Assembly (NCBI GenBank): GCA_017521985.1
Contig: JAFXAZ010000007.1
Coordinates: forward strand, 1 to 64,000
Direction of reading: 5' to 3'
Source: Lachnospiraceae bacterium
GTDB lineage: Bacteria > Bacillota > Clostridia > Lachnospirales > Lachnospiraceae
Length of the DNA: 64,000 nucleotides
Part shown: positions 44,982-53,187 of the stretch, one piece after another
How the letters are laid out: every line of letters begins with the position of its first letter
How positions within the stretch are numbered: the stretch's first letter is position 1
The notes under the pieces: model-generated
What the model was told of the DNA's origin: nothing
Databases searched by the model: none
Seen by the model: the letters and a program-made list of their open reading frames with translations, nothing else
Translations under genes and position numbers: made by a program

Positions 44982-46200
44982 TAATTTTCCCCCAATCTAT
45001 GATTCTTCTGAGGTATGGATCCGCCCCATACTTACCTTCCAAATACTGCTTATCAAACTTGGCATCCTTGCGTACAGATTCGCCCTTTTCATTCTTAAAC
45101 TCCACCAGAGAATACAGTTTAGAATTCTGTGCATTCCCTTTCGCCACAAACCATATTTCATCCCTACGGAACACGTCACTGTTCATGGTAGACAAATCAT
45201 GGGATGTAAATATCAACTGCGCCTTGTGCCGGTTGATGCTCATATCATTAAACATCATGATAATATGACGCAAAAGCACCGGATGGATCTTCGCATCCAA
45301 TTCATCAATGATTAAAACCGTACCTGTCAGCAGGCTTGCCGCAATAAAAGGCAACAAACCAAACAATTTCTTGGTTCCACTGGATTCATCGGACAAATTC
45401 AATTCCGTCTCATATCCATCCACAGAGTGCTTTGTGTACACCTCAATCAAATCGTTTTCCTTCTCCTCCACGCGGAAGTCAACGATATCCAGATCCATTT
45501 CCTGAATCATATCCAACATGATATGCTTTACTTCGTCTGAATTCGCCACCGCCATGCGCAGCTCCTGCATGGGATTACCATAATTCAAGAAATCAATACC
45601 ATATTCAAACCACCCCAAAACATCCTTAACCACTGCATTCTCCCTATAAGCAATTCCCAAATAAGAGAGCAGGGTAAGGGTTCTGGACAAGTCTTCACTG
45701 ACCTTCAATCTTGCAAATGCACCCTTTAATTCGATATCCTTTTCCTGACGCTCAAATAAAGCAGAACGTCTTCCGGTGTCCAGCTTCACTCTGTCCAAGC
45801 TTTCATACACAACAATATCTCTTTTTACATGCAAAATATATCTGTACTCAGCCAACCTTGTCCTGAAAAAGATTTCAAATTCCGTCGGGCTGCCTTTACT
45901 CTCTTCCGAAAAAGCAAATGGCTCTACAATGATTCTTTTCTGAAGAAATGCACGCTCCTCATTATCTGCAGTAGCATAAAGCGGACGCAGTATCTTTGCA
46001 ACCAATGTATTTAACGCTTCCAACACATTAGATTTACCACCACCATTAGGACCATAAACCGCTGACACCGGCAGATACACCTCTCCATCATAATCCTTTA
46101 TCACTCTATCTTCATGTTCAGAAATTGCCGTTGCCTGCATATCAAAGGTCACTTCATCCCGGATACTTTTGTAATTTTTCACAGTAAATTGACACAACAT
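44974..46200 (-). CDS. RloA-family AAA ATPase (pair 2)
   Basis: A 408-residue ABC-type ATPase. Walker A is VYGPNGGGKSNVLEAL (about 48-63), the signature-like LSDESSGTKKLFGLLPF follows, Walker B is VLIIDELDAKIHP and the switch His is in IFTSHDLSTM. The ending FDKQYLEGKYGADPYLRRI matches the family. The start at ATG 46200 has GGAGG nine bases upstream. It is clearly diverged from RloA1 and more like AAA_15/AbiLi proteins as I remember them. It starts the operon RloA2-RloB2-helicase. Confidence 0.82.
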   Translation of the reverse strand: MLCQFTVKNYKSIRDEVTFDMQATAISEHEDRVIKDYDGEVYLPVSAVYGPNGGGKSNVLEALNTLVAKILRPLYATADNEERAFLQKRIIVEPFAFSEESKGSPTEFEIFFRTRLAEYRYILHVKRDIVVYESLDRVKLDTGRRSALFERQEKDIELKGAFARLKVSEDLSRTLTLLSYLGIAYRENAVVKDVLGWFEYGIDFLNYGNPMQELRMAVANSDEVKHIMLDMIQEMDLDIVDFRVEEKENDLIEVYTKHSVDGYETELNLSDESSGTKKLFGLLPFIAASLLTGTVLIIDELDAKIHPVLLRHIIMMFNDMSINRHKAQLIFTSHDLSTMNSDVFRRDEIWFVAKGNAQNSKLYSLVEFKNEKGESVRKDAKFDKQYLEGKYGADPYLRRIIDWGKINA

Positions 46201-46339
46201 ATCTTTTTGCCTCCATTCTGATATTATTATATCCAATATCATGCATTTCTGCAATATATTTTTGAGATTTTGTCTCATATTTTATCTCGTAATTTAATAT
46301 TTGACAATTTTAGAGTTTAAGAACCAAAAAGAGTACGCT

Positions 46340-46513
46340 TTATATTGCGCACTCCTTCTCAATTTTCTGTTCTTCATTTTCACCTACAGCCTCCTTAAGA
46401 GCCTGTTCCACCTTATCCGTATTTGCAGCAATCAGTATTTCTAGCAAAAGATCAGCCGTTTTTTCTAATGGGTTAGGATTATGTATTACATAGTTCAATT
46501 TTCTCTTTTTCAT
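46340..46513 (-). CDS. Small conserved protein of recombinase-type elements
   Basis: A 57-residue protein: basic start, then KLNYVIHNPNPLEKTADLLLEI and a helical acidic tail. Short proteins with this NYVIHNPNP-type core commonly sit near serine recombinases in clostridial mobile elements, as I recall; no function is known. The ATG at 46513 has only a modest ribosome binding site (GGGAAG). The gene is 139 bases upstream of RloA2 and supports assigning this block to a mobile element. Confidence 0.55.
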   Translation of the reverse strand: MKKRKLNYVIHNPNPLEKTADLLLEILIAANTDKVEQALKEAVGENEEQKIEKECAI

Positions 46514-46711
46514 GGTAAGGCACTTCCCGTACATTCGTTAATCTATCTTATGAAAGGCCTGTACCACTTATGAATGACTTTTCCTGATGTAAACCATGAA
46601 CTCTATAAGTGCTTCTATTCCCTTCAATCTGTAAATTGCACAAAATGCGTTCAAGGGAAAATTGTATTAATAACTTTTTCAAACAAACCGCTTACTGCTT
46701 TTCAAAATTAT

Positions 46712-46772
46712 AACCGGGGAGGAAGAAGCTTGTAAAGGCGATAAAACATACCTTGACAAGCTTCTTCCCGGT
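46712..46772. repeat. Inverted repeat with bulge
   Basis: AACCGGG-(GAGG)-AAGAAGCTTGT at 46712-46733 is complementary to 46755-46772 apart from the four-base bulge. It is one of three consecutive inverted repeats in a 490-base gap without genes (46514-47003). Confidence 0.6.
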
Positions 46773-46785
46773 TAGTGGGTGATCA

Positions 46786-46867
46786 AGCAGTTAAGCATAT
46801 AAGTGATTCGCTATTAGGCAAATCATGTTGCAATGCCGCACCCGAATCACTTATATGCTTAACTGCT
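46786..46867. repeat. Perfect 25-bp inverted repeat with 32-base loop
   Basis: Arms 46786-46810 and 46843-46867 are perfectly complementary over 25 bases. The loop is 46811-46842. There is no T tract on either side, so it is not an ordinary terminator. Candidate recombination site, structured RNA or dispersed repeat. Confidence 0.75.
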
Positions 46868-46908
46868 ATAGACCATGATGTAAAAGTTACCATTCTTTGT
46901 AGCAAGCA

Positions 46909-46943
46909 GAGAACAAAGGGCCAAATACGGTCCCTTCGTTCTC
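46909..46943. repeat. Third inverted repeat of the intergenic block
   Basis: GAGAACAAAGGG (46909-46920) is complementary to 46932-46943 with one mismatch, over an 11-base loop. Short reading frames across this block read as repeat sequence, not as proteins. Confidence 0.5.
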
Positions 46944-47003
46944 TTGTCGGGCTCGGCCCAAACCCTTCCGCTGGGCAGAACAAACTGCGTGAACAGAGTC
47001 AAT

Positions 47004-47549
47004 TTATAAATATTTCTGCATATAAAACTCACTCCGATATGTACCGTCTTTCAACTTAAACACATTCGGCCTCACACACACTACATGGAATCCACATTTT
47101 TCGTAAAGATGCTGTGCTCGATCATTACCTTCGATAAACTCTAATTCCATAATCTCAGTTCCCCGTCCTTTCGCTGCAGCAATAAGTTCTTCAAACATTG
47201 CAGACCCAATGCCAAGATTCCAAAATTCCCTGAGAATTGCGATGGCGATTGTGGCTCGATGAGAGGTTTTCATTCCTCCTCGAAAAGTGATCTCACAGTT
47301 TCCGGCAACTTCACCATCAATATAGCAGGCAATATCTAGTGTATCAGGAGCGGCAAGCAACCGCTTTACCCAAGCTTCCTCTTTCTCTATGCTGATATCC
47401 CACTCTTCCGGATAGCGTAAGAGAAACTCCGTTTCACCACATGCTTTTTTGATATAGTTCAGCATCTTTTCTGCGTCTTCCACGCACGGACTCTTTAAGA
47501 TTGCTGTTTGTCCGTTCTTTAAGATTATTTTCTTTTCCTCAAATATCAT
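47004..47549 (-). CDS. GNAT family N-acetyltransferase
   Basis: A 181-residue GNAT protein. IAIAILREFWNLGIGSAMFEELI (about 108-130, partly quoted) holds the acetyl-CoA-binding R/Q-x-x-G-x-G/A-like segment in the form LGIGSA, followed by IMELEFIEGNDRAQHLYEKCGF, a standard GNAT C-terminal strand. Closest by eye to RimJ/RimL-type acetyltransferases. It is the last gene of the methyltransferase-GNAT-2H-GNAT cassette, two bases after the 2H gene. Its target is unknown; small-molecule (antibiotic) and protein targets are both possible. Confidence 0.85.
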   Translation of the reverse strand: MIFEEKKIILKNGQTAILKSPCVEDAEKMLNYIKKACGETEFLLRYPEEWDISIEKEEAWVKRLLAAPDTLDIACYIDGEVAGNCEITFRGGMKTSHRATIAIAILREFWNLGIGSAMFEELIAAAKGRGTEIMELEFIEGNDRAQHLYEKCGFHVVCVRPNVFKLKDGTYRSEFYMQKYL

Positions 47550-47551
47550 TG

Positions 47552-48094
47552 TTATTCTCCCTTCAATTCAACTGTAAAAATCTCTTCTACTGGGAATGAG
47601 ACTTTAACCAATCCAATTGCTGCGAATTTACCATTTATTTTCTCGAACTCACGTAAAACTAAATCACATGCCTTGTAATATGCTTCCTCATCGTCTTCCT
47701 TCATAAGAGCTATACCACAATGCGGCACCCACCGATCCGGCAAATACCACTCCCATCCTCGTGTATCGAAATCACTCAAATAATCATGGATTTCTCTTTG
47801 AATTTGGTACATCGAACTTGTCATAATAGGAGAGGCAAAAATCGTTTTTGTATCGGTAAACATCCCCAAAGAACCAATATATGCCGGTAGTTTTTTCTGT
47901 TTTTGTGCAAATAATGTCAATCTTTCAATACATGTCTTTTCATCCACGTCATTAAAGCAAGCCAGCGTAATGTGAGGTCTTGTTTTCCATTCAAGATATT
48001 TGGTACTGAGTTTTTCTTCAGCAATTCTTTGAGCATAATGAAAAAGCTCCTTTTCCATTTCTTCGTTAAAAAACAATTCAATTGCATACTGCAT
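47552..48094 (-). CDS. 2H phosphoesterase (2'-5' RNA ligase-like)
   Basis: A 180-residue protein with the two HxT/S-type motifs of the 2H superfamily: RPHITLACF (about 39-47) and VPHCGIALM (about 120-128). In the second, Cys replaces the usual Thr/Ser. Family members cleave cyclic phosphates or 2'-5' linkages. The ATG at 48094 is chosen because AAAGGAGAG lies upstream and the longer frame would overlap the preceding gene by 77 bases. It lies within the acetyltransferase cassette. Confidence 0.78.
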   Translation of the reverse strand: MQYAIELFFNEEMEKELFHYAQRIAEEKLSTKYLEWKTRPHITLACFNDVDEKTCIERLTLFAQKQKKLPAYIGSLGMFTDTKTIFASPIMTSSMYQIQREIHDYLSDFDTRGWEWYLPDRWVPHCGIALMKEDDEEAYYKACDLVLREFEKINGKFAAIGLVKVSFPVEEIFTVELKGE

Positions 48095-48098
48095 AATC

Positions 48099-49100
48099 TT
48101 ACACTCTCCTTTCCATGTATCCACTTGTAAACGGCAGATGATCAAATTTCCTTGTTCCGGTATGTACAAAACCATTGTCTATGTACCAGTTCTTCAACAC
48201 AGTACTTTCTTCGATAATACCAATTTTAATAGTACTACCACCCCAAGATTTCACAACTTTCTTTGCATGATCAAGCAAAAGCTTACCAAATCCCTTGTGT
48301 CGGTACTCCGGTAATACAGCAAGGTTATGAAGTTCGAAGGCGTTATCGCCTTCTTTAGACAGAGACATATATCCGATTATTTTCTTGCCGGCATACAGTG
48401 CGTACATATGCCATCCCCCGTTCATCTGGGTCTCAAGGAACGATAATGGAATGAAGCTGGTATGCTTTGGGCAGTTTTCCTGTGTCAGACTGAACTGTTC
48501 AGCCACGGTGCTGAAACTCTGATGAATGACATCAAGACACTCTTGTAATTCGTTTTTATCCACCTCATAGATCATCGGCAGCGTAACACCTGCAGGTTCT
48601 AACACATCACTTGCTGTCTTTTGAAACATAGCGAGTGCAGGAGCACCTTCCATACAGATTCTGTCATCAGTATCTTTGTAACCAGCTTTTTTGTAACACC
48701 TACGGTTTTTCTCCATATCCTCTGGAAAATCAACATAATAACATCTTGCATCGGGAAACTCTTTTTCGCACAGAAGGATTGCATCTCTTGCAATTCCCCT
48801 GTTCTGATACTCAGGATGTATGTAAATTCTTCCCAGATAGTACTCACCATCTTTTAATTCCATTCCATGTGGCCTTGTGCCGCTAACCCAATAAAAAATT
48901 CCACCAATAATTTTTTCTTTATAATATATTGTAAATTGTCGAAATCTTTTATTTAGTCGCCGCAAAATATCATCTTTTCCTCTTAGGTAGGGATTTCCTG
49001 CATCATGATATTTTTCATATAAAGGTTTAAATGCTGCTTTTTGTATTTGGGATAATTCCTCAACTTCTGATGGGCTCGTAATTCTAATTGATATACTCAT
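48099..49100 (-). CDS. Tandem double-GNAT acetyltransferase
   Basis: A 333-residue protein containing two GNAT domains. The N-terminal one has RIYIHPEYQNRGIARDAIL (about 92-110), the C-terminal one LAVLPEYRHKGFGKLLLDHA (about 255-274); both keep the acetyl-CoA-binding Q/R-x-x-G-x-G/A motif. ATG 49100 has AAAGGAA upstream. A broken copy lies at 38979-39903. Two-domain GNATs include aminoglycoside and mycothiol-type enzymes, but the substrate cannot be told here. Confidence 0.85.
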   Translation of the reverse strand: MSISIRITSPSEVEELSQIQKAAFKPLYEKYHDAGNPYLRGKDDILRRLNKRFRQFTIYYKEKIIGGIFYWVSGTRPHGMELKDGEYYLGRIYIHPEYQNRGIARDAILLCEKEFPDARCYYVDFPEDMEKNRRCYKKAGYKDTDDRICMEGAPALAMFQKTASDVLEPAGVTLPMIYEVDKNELQECLDVIHQSFSTVAEQFSLTQENCPKHTSFIPLSFLETQMNGGWHMYALYAGKKIIGYMSLSKEGDNAFELHNLAVLPEYRHKGFGKLLLDHAKKVVKSWGGSTIKIGIIEESTVLKNWYIDNGFVHTGTRKFDHLPFTSGYMERRV

Positions 49101-49104
49101 TGTT

Positions 49105-49893
49105 CTATTCCTTTCTAAAAACATCTAACATATGTGCAGTTGCACCAACCATATCTTTGCGCTCACAGATGCAAAGATGATACTTCATATACATCTCAAA
49201 AGTCTTCGCATCCATTTCATCAACCGCATTGCCAATAAAGCGTGTCAGCATATCCGTTCCTACATAGTGCAATCTTTCAGTGTTGAAATGACTCATCAGC
49301 TCATTGACATCTTCCTGACGATAAAGAGCAAATATCTCTTTTGGCGTTGAATTAAGCTTGAATGTTTCAAAATCAATCAATTCGTTATGTCCTTCTAAGT
49401 TAAACCCACCACGTAAAAATCCAAAGTGATATACAGTAATATCATTATTGCAATAAGCTGCGAAAACAATGCCTCCCTTCTTTGTTACACGAATTGCCTC
49501 ACTCATGGCCGCAAACTGATCCGCTTCGGTATAGAGATGATACATGGGCCCCAATAAAAGCGTAATGTCATACTGGTCAGAAACAATGTTTTGAAGATTT
49601 ACCGCATCGCCCTGCTGAACAGTAATTCTTTCTCCATCCTTCGTATTAGCTTTGAATACTTCAATATTGCACTCCATCAGTTCCACAGCATCCACGTCAT
49701 AACCATTCTGAGCAAAATAGTGAGAATATCGACCGGTACCTGCACCGACCTCAAGAATACGCATACCGGGTTCCAAATACTTTTCCACATAATGGATTGT
49801 GGTCAGAAACTCGACCATGCCACGCTTAGGTGCCAGACGTGCATCTTCGTTGTGTGTCGTGTAATAGTTTGTCAGCGCTTCCATTCTTTCCAT
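49105..49893 (-). CDS. Class I SAM-dependent methyltransferase under attenuation control
   Basis: A 262-residue methyltransferase with a Rossmann fold: motif I ILEVGAGTGRYSHYF (about 45-59), motif II region VDAVELMECN, and DITLLLGPMYHLYTE as motif IV. It has no signal peptide. It heads a four-gene cassette with two acetyltransferases and a 2H phosphoesterase. Upstream are a promoter, a 36-codon leader and an RNA terminator, an arrangement typical of genes induced by ribosome-stalling antibiotics. A role in drug resistance is therefore suggested, but no specific substrate motif is visible. GGAGG lies seven bases before the ATG. Confidence 0.8.
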   Translation of the reverse strand: MERMEALTNYYTTHNEDARLAPKRGMVEFLTTIHYVEKYLEPGMRILEVGAGTGRYSHYFAQNGYDVDAVELMECNIEVFKANTKDGERITVQQGDAVNLQNIVSDQYDITLLLGPMYHLYTEADQFAAMSEAIRVTKKGGIVFAAYCNNDITVYHFGFLRGGFNLEGHNELIDFETFKLNSTPKEIFALYRQEDVNELMSHFNTERLHYVGTDMLTRFIGNAVDEMDAKTFEMYMKYHLCICERKDMVGATAHMLDVFRKE

Positions 49894-49915
49894 GATTCTA
49901 CCTCCATATAGATAT

Positions 49916-49956
49916 AAAAAAACGATACAAATCGAAATATCCTTCGACTTGCATCG
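49916..49956 (-). promoter_or_regulatory. Attenuator terminator before the methyltransferase
   Basis: In minus-strand RNA a 14-bp stem forms from 49956-49943 and 49936-49923, two positions being G-U pairs, with a six-base loop, followed by seven U. It lies between the leader ORF and the methyltransferase ribosome binding site, so transcription must pass it. A related copy occurs at 54303-54343. Confidence 0.8.
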
Positions 49957-49990
49957 TCATTATCCTAATATCCTATAATCCAATGATAGA

Positions 49991-50101
49991 CTATACCGAA
50001 ATTTGGGTACGACAATCCAAGCCCGACGAATACCAATACATGGTATCTACGTCGTGCATAGTAACAGTATTAATATTAAGAGCAAAAATTCTAACTGTCA
50101 T
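49991..50101 (-). CDS. Leader peptide ORF of the methyltransferase cassette
   Basis: A 36-codon frame beginning MTVRIFALNINTVTM and ending CRTQISV. AAAGGAA lies eight bases before its ATG, and the promoter is 30 bases further up. It ends 35 bases before the attenuator stem. Slow translation here could favour an antiterminator fold. Gene status rests on position and ribosome binding site, not on homology. Confidence 0.6.
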   Translation of the reverse strand: MTVRIFALNINTVTMHDVDTMYWYSSGLDCRTQISV

Positions 50102-50130
50102 TGTCGTAGTTCCTTTCTAAATTTTCATTT

Positions 50131-50159
50131 AAATTATCACAGTTTTATAGTTTTGTCAA
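50131..50159 (-). promoter_or_regulatory. Promoter of the methyltransferase cassette
   Basis: TTGACA (50159-50154), a 17-base spacer and TAATTT (50136-50131), with a TG just upstream of the -10, form a good promoter directed at the leader ORF. It begins 19 bases beyond the 41-bp repeat. Confidence 0.65.
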
Positions 50160-50177
50160 CACAAAAAAGCACTTCAT

Positions 50178-50218
50178 CAAGAAAAGGGAGGCAAAGCGTT
50201 CTGTTTCATCCGCATGTA
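50178..50218. repeat. 41-bp direct repeat, right copy (possible attachment site)
   Basis: Perfect copy of 39961-40001. It abuts the promoter of the intact cassette on one side and the end of a truncated-looking small gene on the other, as expected at the edge of an inserted element. Confidence 0.7.
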
Positions 50219-50239
50219 CCGACCTTTTACCAATCCTAG

Positions 50240-50395
50240 TTAACCTAAAAATGTATTCAAATCATCTGCATCAATCCAGCCTTCCCTGTCAGCACGTTCC
50301 TCCGCTCTCTTCAAGTCCAACACAAGCTTTGCCAATTCTTGTTCCTGAAGCGCTTCCTTACTGATTTGGGTAGATTTAAAAAGGTAACTCTCCAT
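50240..50395 (-). CDS. Small protein resembling an antitoxin tail
   Basis: A possible 51-residue protein, ending LKRAEERADREGWIDADDLN and a few residues more. The acidic helical end resembles short addiction-module antitoxins, but no DNA-binding part is present. It overlaps the 3' end of the TPR-like gene by 20 bases; AGGAA lies eight bases before its ATG. It could be a remnant truncated by insertion of the neighbouring element. Confidence 0.4.
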   Translation of the reverse strand: MESYLFKSTQISKEALQEQELAKLVLDLKRAEERADREGWIDADDLNTFLG

Positions 50396-51077
50396 CCCAA
50401 TATTCCTCATCATCAAACTCCGGAGACTCAAAATATTCTTCCAGATATTCCTCATACGTTTTCAACGCTTTTTCTACAATCTTTTTCTCTTTCTTCCTTC
50501 CAGTTACCTGATATAAGATAGATGCAGCTACAAACATCATATCATTTTCTTCTGAACACTGAGTTTTATCCGGGATAAACTGTTCCACTAATTTATCTGC
50601 TTCCTCAAATGCCTTTACTTCAATGAAAGCATACACACCAGCACATGCGGCAATCAAATTTTCCGGCTCTTTGTGCAGCCATTTTTTACAAAATTCTGCA
50701 GCCTCTTTCTTTTGACCAAGCCTCGCCATTACAGCAGCCTTTCGGAATTTAATATCTGAGTCTGTATACTCCGGCCATCCGAACATGTCCAATAGGCTGT
50801 TGCACATATTTAACAATGCCTTATAATTTTCGCGCATATCAATTTCATCCAGGCAGTCCTCCAACCACCCCTGAATATCATACGCATAATCGGTAGCATC
50901 ATCCAACAGTTCCAACTCAGGTGCATAGTTTGGATTCTGTTCCCTTTCCTCACGGATAATTTCCATCAGAAGCTCAAATGCCTGTTCCCAACAGCTTCCG
51001 TCTTTTTCTGCCCCAATCATATTAAGGTAGCATTTTTCTGTTAACTTACCAAATTTATTCCACTTTTTATTTTTCAT
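50376..51077 (-). CDS. TPR-like protein of unknown function
   Basis: A 233-residue soluble protein made of helix pairs. The central part (DIKFRKAAVMARLGQKKEAA, then WLHKEPENLIAACAGVYAFI and EEADKLVEQFIPD) reads as tetratricopeptide-like repeats, and the C terminus is strongly acidic. Length and pattern recall SEC-C-adjacent or immunity-type TPR proteins, but I cannot name a family. It stands between the mobile region and the TRAP transporter. Confidence 0.55.
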   Translation of the reverse strand: MKNKKWNKFGKLTEKCYLNMIGAEKDGSCWEQAFELLMEIIREEREQNPNYAPELELLDDATDYAYDIQGWLEDCLDEIDMRENYKALLNMCNSLLDMFGWPEYTDSDIKFRKAAVMARLGQKKEAAEFCKKWLHKEPENLIAACAGVYAFIEVKAFEEADKLVEQFIPDKTQCSEENDMMFVAASILYQVTGRKKEKKIVEKALKTYEEYLEEYFESPEFDDEEYWDGELPF

Positions 51078-51153
51078 AATGTTATTACCTCATTTCCTTA
51101 TAAAATTACGCCATATTCTTTCACACGCAAACGTATTAAATATATTGTATAAT

Positions 51154-51194
51154 CGGGTAGGAGGCAGATAATTATTTTATCTACTTCCTACCCG
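51154..51194. terminator. Terminator of the TRAP transporter operon
   Basis: CGGGTAGGAGGCAGATAA (51154-51171) pairs with 51177-51194 over 18 positions with one mismatch and one G-U. It lies 17 bases after the TRAP permease stop. Confidence 0.7.
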
Positions 51195-51211
51195 ATTTTA
51201 AAAATTTTATA

Positions 51212-53161
51212 CTAATTAGTAATGGTCACTTTTTTCTTGGCAATAAATTGCAATGTTACAGTTGTTCCAACGAGCAAAAGACCGATTATATCAGTAGCAA
51301 GACCCGGATAGATTAATAACAAACCACCTACCAAAGAAAGAATTCTCTGATACCATGGCATATTGTGGAATAAATATCCTTCCAAAGCCGAGGATACACC
51401 AAAGATACCCACCAGAGAAGTAATACAAATCAAAATAACTTCCCCGGCTGTTGTATCTACAAATAGCATCGCAGGATTTAATGCAAATACATATGGAACG
51501 ATGAAAGCACCAATTGCAAGCTTTGTTGCTGTTATAGCGGTCTTCATAGGATTTGCCTGAGCAATTGCTGCTCCTGCATAAGCGGCTAATGCAACAGGAG
51601 GCGTTAAGTCAGCTACGATACCAAAGTAGAATACGAAGAAGTGAGCTGCGATTAAAGGCACTCCCATTCTTACTAAAATTGGCGCACAAGTGGCTGCCAT
51701 AATACAGTAGTTTGCTGTTGTTGGCACACCCATACCAAGTACGATACAGCAAAGCATGGTCAAGAAAAGTGCAATGATAATTTTATCGCCGGCTAACGTA
51801 ACGATACCATTAATCATAATATTAGCAAGACCAGTCATCGTCAAAGTACCTGCAATGATACCAGCTACACCACAAGCAGCAGCAACGGTAATCATACCTT
51901 TACCACCCGCAGCGAGTGCCTCAAAAATACTCTTGAAACCGATACGGTTATCTTTATTTAAAATACCTACTACAATGGCTGCAACGATAGAAATAGCAGC
52001 AGCATATTGAATAGAACGTGTGCTGGTACCTACTAAGTAAATCAAAAGAGCCAACGGGAATAAAAGATAAATCTTCTTTAAAAGTGGTTTCAAGCGAGGT
52101 AATTCTTCTCTGGATAAACCACGAAGACCTTCTTTTTTGGCTTCTAAGTGAACTGCGATAAAGATACCTGCAAAATACAATACCGCAGGTAAAATGGCCT
52201 TTACAGCAATATTGCTATAAGGTACACCTACATAGTCTGCCAGAAGGAAAGCTGCAGCACCCATAATTGGAGGCATAATCTGTCCGCCAGTAGATGCACT
52301 AGCTTCTGCAGCTGCAGCAAATTCCGGCTTGTAGCCGGTCCTTTTCATAAGTGGAATGGTAACGGAACCGGAACCAACTGTATTGGCTACGGAAGAACCG
52401 GAAACCATACCTTCCAAAGCGCTGGCAACAACGGCTACTTTTGCAGGACCGCCTGAGAAACCGCCAACGATAGCATTGGAAATTTGAATAAAGAAATCTG
52501 CAACACCGGTTCTTTCTAAGAAAGCACCAAATATAATAAATACCACTATAAATTTCGAACATACATTAATCGGGGTAGACAAAATACCTTCTTTGCCATA
52601 GAAAAGGTAACGAACGGAATAGTTGATTTTGCCCCAAAGAGATGGGTTGTTCAGGCCCCAAACCAAAGCGTATACTATGAAAGCACTTGCCACAATCAGA
52701 ATAGGAAGACCCACACTACGGCGACATAATTCCATCAATACCAAAATACCAACAATACCGATTACAATCTGATATATTTCAAAGCGACTGCCCTGCTGAA
52801 TAATAGCTCTTGCGTTCACTGCATAGTAGAGAAAAGAACCTGTACCAAGTAACATCAGTACCACATCGTACCATGGCATATGATTAACTTTCTGCGTTCC
52901 CTTACGCGCCGGAAAAACGAGAAATCCAATGAAAATAATAAATGCCACGAAGGTTGTTAAACGAAGTTCCTCTAACCAAGTTGCAAATAAGGTTACATAA
53001 ATACAGAACAGTGAAAAAACAACCAATACGGTACTTACTAAAACCTTTGGTGTACCTTCCCAAATCCTTACGTTGGATTCCTGGTCATACTTTTTCATAA
53101 CTGCATCTAAGTCCATTGGTTCGATGACTTCCGGCTGTCTTTTCTTTTTAAATAAAGTCAT
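51212..53161 (-). CDS. TAXI-type TRAP transporter, fused permease
   Basis: A 649-residue membrane protein combining the small (4-helix) and large (12-helix) TRAP subunits, as is usual for TAXI systems. Hydrophobic segments run throughout. GGFSGGPAKVAVVASALEGM and SGSSVANTVGSGSVTIPLMK (about 230-275) and MGVPTTANYCIMAATCAPIL near 490 are the conserved substrate and ion-binding loops. It imports small carboxylates using an ion gradient and a separate binding protein, encoded 26 bases upstream. The substrate is unknown. Confidence 0.92.
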   Translation of the reverse strand: MTLFKKKRQPEVIEPMDLDAVMKKYDQESNVRIWEGTPKVLVSTVLVVFSLFCIYVTLFATWLEELRLTTFVAFIIFIGFLVFPARKGTQKVNHMPWYDVVLMLLGTGSFLYYAVNARAIIQQGSRFEIYQIVIGIVGILVLMELCRRSVGLPILIVASAFIVYALVWGLNNPSLWGKINYSVRYLFYGKEGILSTPINVCSKFIVVFIIFGAFLERTGVADFFIQISNAIVGGFSGGPAKVAVVASALEGMVSGSSVANTVGSGSVTIPLMKRTGYKPEFAAAAEASASTGGQIMPPIMGAAAFLLADYVGVPYSNIAVKAILPAVLYFAGIFIAVHLEAKKEGLRGLSREELPRLKPLLKKIYLLFPLALLIYLVGTSTRSIQYAAAISIVAAIVVGILNKDNRIGFKSIFEALAAGGKGMITVAAACGVAGIIAGTLTMTGLANIMINGIVTLAGDKIIIALFLTMLCCIVLGMGVPTTANYCIMAATCAPILVRMGVPLIAAHFFVFYFGIVADLTPPVALAAYAGAAIAQANPMKTAITATKLAIGAFIVPYVFALNPAMLFVDTTAGEVILICITSLVGIFGVSSALEGYLFHNMPWYQRILSLVGGLLLIYPGLATDIIGLLLVGTTVTLQFIAKKKVTITN

Positions 53162-53187
53162 GAATCTTCTCCTTTTTATAAAGCAGA

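Noticed and set aside
44298-44984. 228-codon plus-strand frame antisense to RloB2
   Set aside because: It mirrors RloB2 almost exactly and has no family features; the minus-strand protein has clear TOPRIM motifs.
46775-47059. Short frames on both strands containing KHISDS and SLICLTA
   Set aside because: They run through the 25-bp inverted repeat, so the same words appear on both strands. No ribosome binding site or protein-like pattern.
39961-50218. Insertion sequence ends
   Set aside because: The 41-bp copies are direct, not inverted, and no DDE transposase lies between them.
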